Below, piece after piece: positions 7,506-15,320 of a stretch of DNA of 64,000 nt. How positions within the stretch are numbered: the first letter of the stretch is position 1; each line of letters begins with the position of its first letter. The notes beneath the pieces are model-generated. The model ran no database searches and had not been told where the DNA came from. It was given only the letters and a program-made list of their open reading frames with translations. The position numbers and the translations under genes were made by a program. The stretch is from Leadbetterella lacustris (lineage in GTDB: Bacteria; Bacteroidota; Bacteroidia; Cytophagales; Spirosomataceae): positions 1-64,000 of the forward strand of contig OZ248446.1 in the NCBI GenBank assembly GCA_965234335.1. The letters run 5' to 3'.

Positions 7506-8405
7506 ATGAATTTTAGTATAGAAAAAATAGAAACCTTTACTGGTCATAAGGACTGTGTTTATACCCTTTGCGAAGGCAGTTCTGATAAAAGTTTTTTTTC
7601 GGCAGGAGCTGATGGTATGGTGGTAGAATGGTCGAAGGCGGATTTGGGGAGACCGATAGCTCAAGTAACCAATTCAGTATACGCCATGTTGAATTTGCCT
7701 GAAGAGAATAAACTTTGGGTTGCCAATAATAGCGAGGGTTTGCATTTGATTGATACACAGAAAAAAGAGGAAGTTTTGAATGTGTCATTGGGCAAAGTTT
7801 CGGTATTTGATGTTAAAAAGCATGACCGTTTTCTAGTAGTTAGCGACCATATTGGTTTTTTGCATATTCTAGATACGGACTCCAATAAGTTTACAAAGCA
7901 TTTTGAAGGGGCTCAGAAAAGTGCTAGATGTATAGCTATCAGCAACAATAGAAACGAGATGGCAGTTGGTTTTTCTGATTGGAAAATTCGAATTTATGAC
8001 TTGGAAGGTTACAGACTGAAGCATGTCTTAGAAGGCCACCAAAACTCCGTTTTTAGTTTACAATATTTTGGAGAAAACGACTATTTGGTTTCCGGTGGAC
8101 GCGATGCCCATTTGAAAGTTTGGGATTCTGAAAAAGGCTACAGGAATATCGTAAATATTCCTGCTCACAATTTTGCCATAAATCACATTATTTATATCGA
8201 AAAACAACAACTTTTGGCCTCTTGCAGCATGGACAAATCGATAAAAATATGGGATGCAAAGAGCCTAGAATTAAAAAAAGTGATAGACAAATCCCGAAAT
8301 GCCTCGCATGGTACTTCGGTAAACAAATTGCTTTGGAGAGAAAAAGAACAGTTTCTACTTTCGGCAAGCGACGACCGCTCGATTTCAATGTGGAATTTAT
8401 TTTAA
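7506..8405 (+). CDS. WD40 repeat protein (beta-propeller)
   Basis: A 299-aa protein made almost entirely of WD40 repeats: blades ending in VVEWSKADLG, LKVWDSEKG, IKIWDAKSL and ISMWNLF are easy to see, and GHxxxV starts such as FTGHKDCVYTL and LEGHQNSVFSL are regular. Six to seven blades are expected, forming one closed propeller. No signal peptide is present, so it is a cytosolic scaffold. It is divergent from the phosphopantetheinyl transferase and lies upstream of the DivIVA-domain gene. A 9-bp inverted repeat (8403-8411 and 8447-8455) follows its stop. Function unknown beyond scaffolding. Confidence 0.9.
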   Translation: MNFSIEKIETFTGHKDCVYTLCEGSSDKSFFSAGADGMVVEWSKADLGRPIAQVTNSVYAMLNLPEENKLWVANNSEGLHLIDTQKKEEVLNVSLGKVSVFDVKKHDRFLVVSDHIGFLHILDTDSNKFTKHFEGAQKSARCIAISNNRNEMAVGFSDWKIRIYDLEGYRLKHVLEGHQNSVFSLQYFGENDYLVSGGRDAHLKVWDSEKGYRNIVNIPAHNFAINHIIYIEKQQLLASCSMDKSIKIWDAKSLELKKVIDKSRNASHGTSVNKLLWREKEQFLLSASDDRSISMWNLF

Positions 8406-8563
8406 CTTACATTGTTTTTTTTGTTATTTTGTGAAAAATTAGAAAGTAAGTTAACAGGGTAAAATAAGCAGGAAATAAAAAGGTATTCATTGTAAAATAA
8501 TTCTTGGCTTATAGTGTTTTCTTTTTCGATGATTATACAGTTTTTCCTAAACTCATAAAAAAA

Positions 8564-9757
8564 ATGAAAATTACGTCATTAGAAATCAAGCAACACGAAT
8601 TCGAGAAGTCATTTAGAGGGTATGATATTGAAGAAGTAAATCATTTTTTGTCCAATATAGCTCAAGAGTGGGAGCGTATGCTGAATGAGTCGAAAATGCT
8701 CAAAATGCAGTTAGATATTTCAGAAAAAGAGGCATCAAAGCTGCGTGAGGTAGAAATGACACTCATAAAGACCTTAAGAACAGCCGAAGATACAAGTACG
8801 AGGCTTACTGAAAACGCTGCTAACCAAGCTTCTAAAAAAGTAGCTGAAGCTGAACAAAAGGCTGCACGTATTATCGCAGAGGCTGAAAATATAGCTTCTC
8901 AATTGATTGCAGACGCCGAGCAAAAAGTTTTAGATATTAATATCGCAGCTAAAGCAGAATTTGCTGAAATCGAAGAAAGTTTTCAAAGTATAGAGGCTAG
9001 GAAATTATCGGTATTAAATAAGTTGAAGTCAATAACATCAGAAATTGACCAAATCGTAGTCTCAAATAATCTAGAAATCGTAGTCCAAGCTCATGAAATT
9101 CCGAAAGCCATGGTGGTAGATTATCCCGTGAGAAGTATTGAAATGGAAATAGAGGTGGAGCAAACTGCTGTCGGAAAGGAGAAAACGACCAAAGCGTTAG
9201 AACATTCGGAAGAAACAGAACACGCTGTTGATGATGACAATCATGGAATTAGTTTCTCATCAGCAGTAAATGGGATAAATCTTGAGAGTAGTCAAGAGGA
9301 CAAAACTAATTTGGAAATCATTGAGGGTATTGGTCCGAAAATAAAAGAGGTACTGAATAATGCTCGCATAATTACTTTTAGAGACCTTGCCACCACTCCA
9401 ATTTATAGAATCAAAGATATTTTGGATGCCGCAGGGTCGCAGTTTGCCTCTCAAGACCCAAGCACATGGGTAGAGCAAGCTATGTTGGCGGAAAGCGGAC
9501 AATGGTCCCAACTAGATGAACTTAAAGAATATTTGGTGGCTGGAAGAGTCCCTAAGGCAGATCTTGTTGAAGAAAAACCTAAGGTAGAATCTACTGAAAC
9601 TGGAAGCACTGAGGAAATGCTAGATAAGGTAAATAAAGTTAAGGCTGCAATTAGAAAGGCTATGGTGGAGAAAGCAGAGCCAAAGGAGTCTAAGTCTATA
9701 ACTGATTACATAGCCGAGAAAAAACAGAGCGGTTCTTTCTTTGATAATATAAACTAA
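8564..9757 (+). CDS. DivIVA-domain coiled-coil protein with C-terminal helix-hairpin-helix
   Basis: I place the start at the ATG at 8564, because MKITSLEIKQHEFEKSFRGY is the standard DivIVA N-terminus (the frame is open upstream to 8504 but adds nothing typical). This gives 397 aa. Residues 1-60 are the DivIVA membrane-curvature domain; about 60-190 is an Ala/Glu-rich coiled coil; a variable linker follows. About 245-325 is a helix-hairpin-helix module (LEIIEGIGPKIKEVL, then ITFRDLATT, DPSTWVEQA). HHH modules of this type occur at the ends of other Bacteroidota proteins and may bind DNA. It heads an apparent operon with folB and an MFS gene. Confidence 0.85.
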   Translation: MKITSLEIKQHEFEKSFRGYDIEEVNHFLSNIAQEWERMLNESKMLKMQLDISEKEASKLREVEMTLIKTLRTAEDTSTRLTENAANQASKKVAEAEQKAARIIAEAENIASQLIADAEQKVLDINIAAKAEFAEIEESFQSIEARKLSVLNKLKSITSEIDQIVVSNNLEIVVQAHEIPKAMVVDYPVRSIEMEIEVEQTAVGKEKTTKALEHSEETEHAVDDDNHGISFSSAVNGINLESSQEDKTNLEIIEGIGPKIKEVLNNARIITFRDLATTPIYRIKDILDAAGSQFASQDPSTWVEQAMLAESGQWSQLDELKEYLVAGRVPKADLVEEKPKVESTETGSTEEMLDKVNKVKAAIRKAMVEKAEPKESKSITDYIAEKKQSGSFFDNIN

Positions 9758-9763
9758 GACAAA

Positions 9764-10120
9764 ATGGGCCAAATTGCTTTGGAGGGTATGGAGTTTTTTG
9801 CCTATCATGGTCATTTTGATGAAGAGCAAAAAATCGGTAATAAATATAATATCGATGTTTTTATAGATACGGATTTGTCAAGGCCAGCGAGTTCTGATAA
9901 TCTTAAGGATACGATTGATTATGGTAATATTTACCAAATGGTAAAGGTGGTGATGTCTAAAAAACATCGTCTATTGGAGCATGTGGGTCATGAAATTATT
10001 GACGAAATAAAAGATAAGTTCACCTCCGTAAAAAAAGTAACAGTTGAGGTGTCAAAGTTTAACCCACCCATTGGAGGAGTTTGTCACAGAGCAATGGTAA
10101 AACTAGAAGAAAGTTTCTGA
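9764..10120 (+). CDS. folB: Dihydroneopterin aldolase
   Basis: The enzyme cleaves 7,8-dihydroneopterin in folate synthesis. The 118-aa size fits the family. Seen are the N-terminal EGMEFFAYHGHFDEEQ segment with substrate-binding Glu, the TIDYGNIY motif, LLEHVGHEI, and the C-terminal VSKFNPPIGG with the conserved Lys and Pro. It begins six bases after the DivIVA-domain gene and is followed after nine bases by an MFS gene, so all three are probably one transcript. folD lies a little further downstream with its own promoter. Confidence 0.95.
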   Translation: MGQIALEGMEFFAYHGHFDEEQKIGNKYNIDVFIDTDLSRPASSDNLKDTIDYGNIYQMVKVVMSKKHRLLEHVGHEIIDEIKDKFTSVKKVTVEVSKFNPPIGGVCHRAMVKLEESF

Positions 10121-10129
10121 TCGTATATT

Positions 10130-11311
10130 TTGAAAAAAAGCAGCATTTTTACCCTCCAGTTTTGGCTTCTTTGTGTTAGTTCTTTTCTGTTTTTTTCAAG
10201 CTTTAATATGCTTATTCCTGAGCTACCCGAGTATTTGTCGAAAATGGGTGGTGGCGAATTCAAAGGGCTGATAATCTCCTTATTTACACTTACGGCTGGT
10301 CTTTCAAGGCCATTTAGCGGAAAACTAACCGACAAGGTAGGACGCGTGCCCGTAATGGCATTTGGTTCGCTGGTGTGTTTTGCTTGCGGTTTTTTATATC
10401 CTTTGGCTACCACGGTTATTCCGTTTTTTATCTTACGCTTCGTACATGGTTTTTCAACTGGATTTAAACCAACCGGCACTGCCGCATATATTTCAGATAT
10501 CGTTCCTGCTGACAGAAGAGGAGAGTCCATGGGTATCCACGGTCTAATAGGTGGTCTTGGAATGGCTTTTGGACCCGCTTTGGGTGGTTGGATAGTTCAG
10601 CATTTCGACATTAACGTACTGTTTTATACGTCATCAGCACTCTCATTGTTATCGATTTTGATATTGATAAATATGAAAGAAACTTTGCCGATCTCGAGAA
10701 AGGAAAAGTTTAAAAGTTCACATTTAAAAATTAATCGAAACGAGGTTTTTGATAAATCCGTTATTCCGGTTGTTGTCGTCGTATTTTTTACTTCTTTCTC
10801 CTACGGAACTATCGTTACACTTGTACCTGATTTGAGCCAGAGCATAGGTTTGAAAAACAAGGGCTACTATTTTTTGGTGTATACGTTGTCCTCTATAGCC
10901 ATTAGGTTCATGGCAGGCAGATGGTCAGATAAAAATGGTCGTGAGCAAGTGCTAACTTATGGGTGTTGGATATTATTATTTGCCGTTCTCACCATTGCTT
11001 TTGCCCAAAATATTGTCATTTTAACCATCTCGGCTGTGCTTTTTGGAATAAGTATGGGTATTATTTCGCCTATTTCACAAGCATGGACGGTAGATTTGTG
11101 TGAAGAGGAAAACAGAGGTAAGGCTATAGCTACGATGTACATTGCCTTAGAGGCAGGCATTGGATTTGGGGCATTGTTGCCTACTTTTATTTATCAGAAC
11201 AAAATAGAAAATCTAACTGCTACATTTTTGTTCTCAATGGCTGTGGTCTCTGTAGCTCTGATTTACATTATTCTTTACAAAAGAAAGAGCAAAGTTGTTC
11301 GGTACTTTTGA
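10130..11311 (+). CDS. MFS transporter
   Basis: A 393-aa inner-membrane protein with about 12 hydrophobic segments in two halves. The MFS signature between TM2 and TM3 is GKLTDKVGRVP, and the corresponding segment in the second half is GRWSDKNGREQ. The motif FVHGFSTGFKPTGTAAYISDIVPADRRGE resembles drug or metabolite efflux members (DHA1-like). The start codon is TTG at 10130, nine bases after folB, giving a normal KK-SS cytosolic N-terminus. The substrate cannot be read from the sequence. Confidence 0.9.
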   Translation: MKKSSIFTLQFWLLCVSSFLFFSSFNMLIPELPEYLSKMGGGEFKGLIISLFTLTAGLSRPFSGKLTDKVGRVPVMAFGSLVCFACGFLYPLATTVIPFFILRFVHGFSTGFKPTGTAAYISDIVPADRRGESMGIHGLIGGLGMAFGPALGGWIVQHFDINVLFYTSSALSLLSILILINMKETLPISRKEKFKSSHLKINRNEVFDKSVIPVVVVVFFTSFSYGTIVTLVPDLSQSIGLKNKGYYFLVYTLSSIAIRFMAGRWSDKNGREQVLTYGCWILLFAVLTIAFAQNIVILTISAVLFGISMGIISPISQAWTVDLCEEENRGKAIATMYIALEAGIGFGALLPTFIYQNKIENLTATFLFSMAVVSVALIYIILYKRKSKVVRYF

Positions 11312-11339
11312 TTTTTTCAACAAATAGAAACCTGCTAAA

Positions 11340-11370
11340 TTGGAATACCAACCTTAGGGTTTTATCTTTG
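11340..11370 (+). promoter_or_regulatory. Bacteroidota-type promoter of folD
   Basis: A TTG -33 element at 11340-11342 and a TATCTTTG -7 element (TAnnTTTG consensus) at 11363-11370 are separated by 20 nt, the preferred spacing in this phylum. The folD ATG follows at 11396, leaving a leader of about 20 nt. Confidence 0.7.
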
Positions 11371-11395
11371 TATATAATAAATAAGCTATCGGCAA

Positions 11396-12277
11396 ATGGA
11401 AATTATAGACGGAAAATTAATATCTGCACAGGTGAAGGCGGAGCTTCAAATAGAAGTAGATAAAATAAAATCGGAGGGGGGTAAAATCCCTCACCTTGCG
11501 GCGGTTTTGATTGGAGATAATGGAGCAAGTGAAACTTACGTGGCCTCAAAAATCAAATCATGTGAACAAATAGGGTTTAAGTCTACACTAATAAGAAGAG
11601 ATGCCACAAGTACCGCGGCCGAAGTGCTTGAAATCATAGATCAACTCAATAATGATGCAGATATTGACGGATTCATCGTTCAGCTGCCGCTTCCTGCTCA
11701 TATCAATGTCGACAAAGTTATCGAAGCTATTGACCCCAAGAAGGATGTGGATGGATTTCACCCGATAAATATTGGGCGAATGGCAAAAGGTTTGCCTGCT
11801 TATATTTCGGCCACGCCGTTCGGTGTTTTGGAACTCATAAAAAGATATAAAATAGAGACCGCTGGCAAACATTGTGTGGTGGTGGGCAGGAGTCAAATCG
11901 TGGGTCTTCCGATGAGTATTTTGATGCAAAGAAATACCTACCCGGGCAACTGCACAGTTACTTTGGTACACAGTCGCACACAAAACCTTAAGGAAATGTG
12001 CCTACAGGCAGATATTCTTGTGGCGGCCATGGGCAAACCTGAGTTTATAACTGCCGACATGGTAAAAGATGGGGCGGTAGTGATAGATGTGGGGTTAACT
12101 AGAGTGGTAGATGAAACCAAAAAGAGTGGATTTGCTCTGAAAGGCGATGTGAAATTTGATGAAGTAGCACCAAAGGCGAGTTTTATAACGCCCGTTCCGG
12201 GTGGTGTAGGTTTGATGACCGTTGCGGCTTTGATGTACAATACGCTATTGGCTTCTAAGAACGAAATTTATAAATAA
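11396..12277 (+). CDS. folD: Bifunctional methylene-THF dehydrogenase / methenyl-THF cyclohydrolase
   Basis: This cytosolic one-carbon enzyme interconverts 5,10-methylene-, 5,10-methenyl- and 10-formyl-tetrahydrofolate with NADP. The 293-aa protein has the catalytic YVASKIKSCEQIG segment with the essential Lys, the folate motif DGFIVQLPLP, the Rossmann motif VVGRSQIVGLP, and the C-terminal signature PVPGGVGLMTVAAL. It has its own promoter, is preceded by folB and the MFS gene, and is followed by an AGCS symporter after 92 bp. Confidence 0.97.
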   Translation: MEIIDGKLISAQVKAELQIEVDKIKSEGGKIPHLAAVLIGDNGASETYVASKIKSCEQIGFKSTLIRRDATSTAAEVLEIIDQLNNDADIDGFIVQLPLPAHINVDKVIEAIDPKKDVDGFHPINIGRMAKGLPAYISATPFGVLELIKRYKIETAGKHCVVVGRSQIVGLPMSILMQRNTYPGNCTVTLVHSRTQNLKEMCLQADILVAAMGKPEFITADMVKDGAVVIDVGLTRVVDETKKSGFALKGDVKFDEVAPKASFITPVPGGVGLMTVAALMYNTLLASKNEIYK

Positions 12278-12369
12278 CAGCGATTTTTTCAGATACATTC
12301 TGTAGATTATACCTCGAAGGCTTTTAGGATTCATCTAAAATTAATTATTTCAGTCCCTAACCCTATCTT

Positions 12370-13791
12370 ATGGAACAATTTGTCAACGCCATCAATGATA
12401 TCATTTGGTCAAACGCTCTTATTATTTTGTGCCTTGTTGCAGGTATTTATTTCTCAATAACCACTAAGTTTTTACAAGTTAGGTATATCAAAGAAATGGT
12501 CAGTTTGCTCTTTGATGGTAAAAGTTCCGAGCAAGGCGTGTCTTCTTTTCAGGCTTTCGCTATAGCTATTTCGGGAAGAGTTGGAACAGGGAATATTGCT
12601 GGAGTTGCCACCGCAATTGCGATGGGAGGACCTGGAGCGGTTTTCTGGATGTGGGCCATCGCTTTTTTAGGTGCGGCCTCGGCTTTTATAGAAGCTACAT
12701 TGGGGCAAATATACAAAGAGGTACGAGACGGACAATTTAGAGGAGGTCCGGCATATTATATTGAAAAAGGCTTGGGAATTAAATGGTACGCAGTGGTTTT
12801 TGCTGTCGCAACTATCATCAGTACGGCACTTTTGTTGCCAGGAGTTCAGAGTAACAGTATCGCTTTGGGGGTAAAAAATGCCTTCAATATTCCGGTAGAA
12901 TACACGGGTGTTTTGGTATGTTTGTTATTAGGTTTGATTATTTTCGGAGGAGTGAAGCGGATTGGAAAGGTGGCCGAAATAGTGGTTCCGTTTATGGCTG
13001 GTGGATATATTTTGATGGCCTTGATTATCATATTCTACAATTACGAAAAAATACCTGAGACTTTCGGATTAATATTCAAATCGGCTTTTGCTCTTGAGCC
13101 TACTTTTGCTGGCATTTTCTGCATGGCGGTGTCTTGGGGTGTAAAAAGAGGTATTTATTCTAATGAAGCGGGTCAAGGAACTGCACCCCATCCTGCTGCG
13201 GCAGCAGAAGTAAGCCACCCGGTCAAGCAAGGACTTGTTCAAGCTTTTTCAGTTTATATCGATACACTTTTTGTTTGTACGGCCACTGCTTTGATGATAC
13301 TTTTTACGGGGAAATATAATATTCTGAACCCCGACGGGGGTTTTATTCTGGAAAATGTTCCCGGAATGGCAGTTGGGTCTGAATTTACGCAAAATGCTGT
13401 CAATACTATTTTTCCATCTTTGGGAGCTGGTTTTGTGTCGGTGGCCTTGTTCTTTTTTGCCTTTACAACTATTATGGCTTATTATTATATAGCGGAGACT
13501 AACTTTAGTTATTTGTTAGAAAAAGGCGGTAAAACTTGGATGATACAAGCATTGCGTGTGATGATTATAGCGGCTACTTTCTATGGTTCTGTAAAATCGG
13601 CGGCCTTGGCTTGGACCATAGGTGATATTGGTGTTGGACTCATGGCTTGGTTAAATATTGTTGCTATATTTTTACTTAGAAAACCAGCATTTGCAGCTTT
13701 TAAAGACTATGAAAAGCAGAGAAAAGAAGGGAAGGACCCCGTTTTTGTGGCCAAGGATTTAGGAATAAGGAATACCACGGAGTGGGAGTGA
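12370..13791 (+). CDS. Alanine/sodium symporter family protein (AGCS)
   Basis: A 473-aa inner-membrane transporter with about 11 membrane segments. The family signatures are GRVGTGNIAGVATAIAMGGP and the later SNEAGQGTAPHPAAAAEVSHP, whose residues form the substrate and Na+ sites. These proteins take up alanine or glycine with sodium. It has no operon partners and ends at a hairpin followed by a T-run at about 13817-13848. Members cannot be told apart by substrate from sequence alone. Confidence 0.93.
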   Translation: MEQFVNAINDIIWSNALIILCLVAGIYFSITTKFLQVRYIKEMVSLLFDGKSSEQGVSSFQAFAIAISGRVGTGNIAGVATAIAMGGPGAVFWMWAIAFLGAASAFIEATLGQIYKEVRDGQFRGGPAYYIEKGLGIKWYAVVFAVATIISTALLLPGVQSNSIALGVKNAFNIPVEYTGVLVCLLLGLIIFGGVKRIGKVAEIVVPFMAGGYILMALIIIFYNYEKIPETFGLIFKSAFALEPTFAGIFCMAVSWGVKRGIYSNEAGQGTAPHPAAAAEVSHPVKQGLVQAFSVYIDTLFVCTATALMILFTGKYNILNPDGGFILENVPGMAVGSEFTQNAVNTIFPSLGAGFVSVALFFFAFTTIMAYYYIAETNFSYLLEKGGKTWMIQALRVMIIAATFYGSVKSAALAWTIGDIGVGLMAWLNIVAIFLLRKPAFAAFKDYEKQRKEGKDPVFVAKDLGIRNTTEWE

Positions 13792-13816
13792 AACTTCAGC
13801 GTAGTGAGTAAGAGAG

Positions 13817-13848
13817 GAATCAGTTCTAGAAATTGATTCTTTTTTTTA
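13817..13848 (+). terminator. Rho-independent terminator after the AGCS gene
   Basis: GAATCA (13817-13822) can pair with TGATTC (13834-13839), followed by a run of T. The stem is short, but the T-run is eight bases or more and the position directly after the stop codon fits. Confidence 0.6.
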
Positions 13849-13934
13849 TGAACTGTTTGTGAAAAATGGTCTTTATTTGATTTTCGAAAATAGATTTTGA
13901 AATAATGAAATAACCCAAATTGTCATTTCGTTTT

Positions 13935-14261
13935 TGCATTATTGCTTGAATATCATGTGGTTAAATCTAAGTCAAAGTAAGGCCTTGAAAAGCAAAATTG
14001 AGGTCAGTTCTAGTTTGGTATAAATAGCTGCCGAAACCGAAATTTTGAGAAAAGGGCAATTGGTTAAAGTTATTCTAACCTGATGAAAATTAGCAATTTT
14101 TTGATAAATTGGACAAGGATCTAAAGGATTATCTGAAGGAATAGGTGGCAGTGACAGAGAAGAGTTCTTTGAAAACTTAAAACATACAAATTGCTAATGA
14201 ACTCGGAACCGCCAGAGAAGTAATAAGAAGGATAATGAAAGAAGCTGGAGAAAGAGGTTAA
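13935..14261 (+). pseudogene. Decayed Crp/Fnr family regulator
   Basis: No intact frame exists, but two parts of a Crp/Fnr regulator can be read. At about 14027-14083 the frame gives IAAETEILRKGQLVKVI, matching the start of the cyclic-nucleotide-binding barrel. At 14187-14261 it gives QIANELGTAREVIRRIMKEAGERG, a textbook Crp/Fnr recognition helix, then a stop. The middle of the gene is missing or shifted. In other Bacteroidota a Crp/Fnr gene often stands before a DUF2892 gene, as this relic does (established for the family from memory, not checked). Confidence 0.65.
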
Positions 14262-14301
14262 AATTAAGCAGTTTGCCGATTTTATAGAAATTTTGCAAGT
14301 G

Positions 14302-14345
14302 GTGACCAAGGTCACTGTTTTGGAATTTGCTGTTGTATACATTTG
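14302..14345 (+). promoter_or_regulatory. Crp/Fnr-like operator and promoter of the DUF2892 gene
   Basis: A perfect palindrome GTGACC-AA-GGTCAC occupies 14302-14315 and contains TGAC-N4-GTCA, a form used by HcpR/Fnr-type regulators. The -7 element TACATTTG lies at 14338-14345. If transcription starts at about 14350, the palindrome is centred near -41.5, the position of class II activator sites. The gene starts at 14375. The nearest regulator of this family, just upstream, is a relic. Confidence 0.6.
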
Positions 14346-14374
14346 CATCAAAATTAATTCAAATAAACAAGATT

Positions 14375-14581
14375 ATGAAAGCAAACATGGGTTCAATCGA
14401 CCGTATTATCAGAGTTTTATTGGCAGTAATTGTGGCTGTTTTGTATTTTATGGGGGTAGTTTCAGGCACATTGGGTATCGCTTTGATGGTGGCCGCGGCA
14501 GTTTTTGCTCTTACAAGTTTAATTTCCTTCTGTCCACTTTATCCAATTTTAGGTATCAATACCTGCGAAACAAAAAAATAA
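14375..14581 (+). CDS. DUF2892 (YgaP-like) small membrane protein
   Basis: A 68-aa protein starting MKANMGSIDRIIRVLLAV, the standard opening of DUF2892 (the transmembrane part of YgaP-like proteins). It has two hydrophobic helices (about 12-30 and 33-50) and the conserved FCPLYPILGINTC end with two Cys. The ATG at 14375 is chosen over the upstream in-frame start at 14327 because it gives this family start and lies 30 nt after the -7 element. Probably inner membrane; function unknown, often co-regulated with redox or sulfur genes. Confidence 0.85.
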   Translation: MKANMGSIDRIIRVLLAVIVAVLYFMGVVSGTLGIALMVAAAVFALTSLISFCPLYPILGINTCETKK

Positions 14582-14617
14582 AGGAAATGGGTCGTAAATT
14601 GACCCATTTCCTTTCTA
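14581..14617. terminator. Strong bidirectional terminator
   Basis: A 13-bp perfect stem, AAGGAAATGGGTC (14581-14593) with GACCCATTTCCTT (14601-14613), has a 7-nt loop. Its T-rich and A-rich flanks suit both the DUF2892 gene and the convergent lipoprotein gene. Confidence 0.85.
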
Positions 14618-14636
14618 CACTTCTCGCCAAAACCAA

Positions 14637-15062
14637 TCAGTTGGTCATACTTTTTATTCTTGATGGTTTGAAAGATGTGCGGCTAATTTCAGTTCCCATA
14701 GGATACGAAAGATCTCCTTGATCTTCGGCGGTTATGAATATTTCCCTTACATTAAAGGCCGTAACCGTCTTCAAAGTTGTCTTTTTTCCATTTGCGACAT
14801 TCAACTGACCAATGTTTTTTGTAGCATTGTCATCAGTAATAATCCAAACACTATAGTTTTTTCTGGTCGGATCTAGCCTGTCGGCACTGGCTAAGTTATT
14901 GGCTGTAAGCTCAATAGTGTAGTTTTTGTTTTTGTCTTGGGTTTTCTTGGCGGTTATTTCTGCTGCGGGAACTGTGCTTGAAATTGGGAATTTGGCCACT
15001 GAGGCACATGATCCCAAAATAGCGGTTGATGCGATAAACATTACGAAAGTTAAAGTTTTCAT
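14637..15062 (-). CDS. Lipoprotein with RskA-like (anti-sigma-K C-terminal) domain
   Basis: The start is placed at the ATG at 15062, giving 141 aa. The longer frame to 15155 adds a basic stretch with no signal. The N-terminus is a lipoprotein signal with lipobox LGSC (about residues 16-19). The rest, with YSVWIITDDNATKNIGQLNVANGKKTTL and ITAEDQGDLSYPMGTEI, follows the pattern of the extracytoplasmic anti-sigma-K (RskA) domain: VWL, LG, then an acidic E-x-G-x-PxG end. The anti-sigma helices and the membrane helix are absent, so it is not an anti-sigma factor as such. Probably periplasmic, lipid-anchored. Confidence 0.7.
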   Translation of the reverse strand: MKTLTFVMFIASTAILGSCASVAKFPISSTVPAAEITAKKTQDKNKNYTIELTANNLASADRLDPTRKNYSVWIITDDNATKNIGQLNVANGKKTTLKTVTAFNVREIFITAEDQGDLSYPMGTEISRTSFKPSRIKSMTN

Positions 15063-15320
15063 TTTTTGTTTGTTTTTGTATTTTCCTACTCTTGTGGTCT
15101 TTCGGAGTTCACCCCTTTTGGTATGTGTGGTCATTTTTTTAGAATATTTTTTCATGACTCTTCAAAGGTTTACTTTGGAGACTTAGAATAACATCTCAAA
15201 GGTGGGGTTAATTGATTGAAAGACTCTTACAAGATGCTTTTATTGAATTACATAATTCACACCTTATGCTTATTTTTGGTTAGCTCTCATGGTAATGAGG
15301 AGGAAGATATCAGTTGACTA

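Noticed and set aside
8504..8563. An upstream start for the DivIVA-domain gene.
   Set aside because: The 20 extra residues do not fit the family, whereas the ATG at 8564 gives the standard DivIVA opening.
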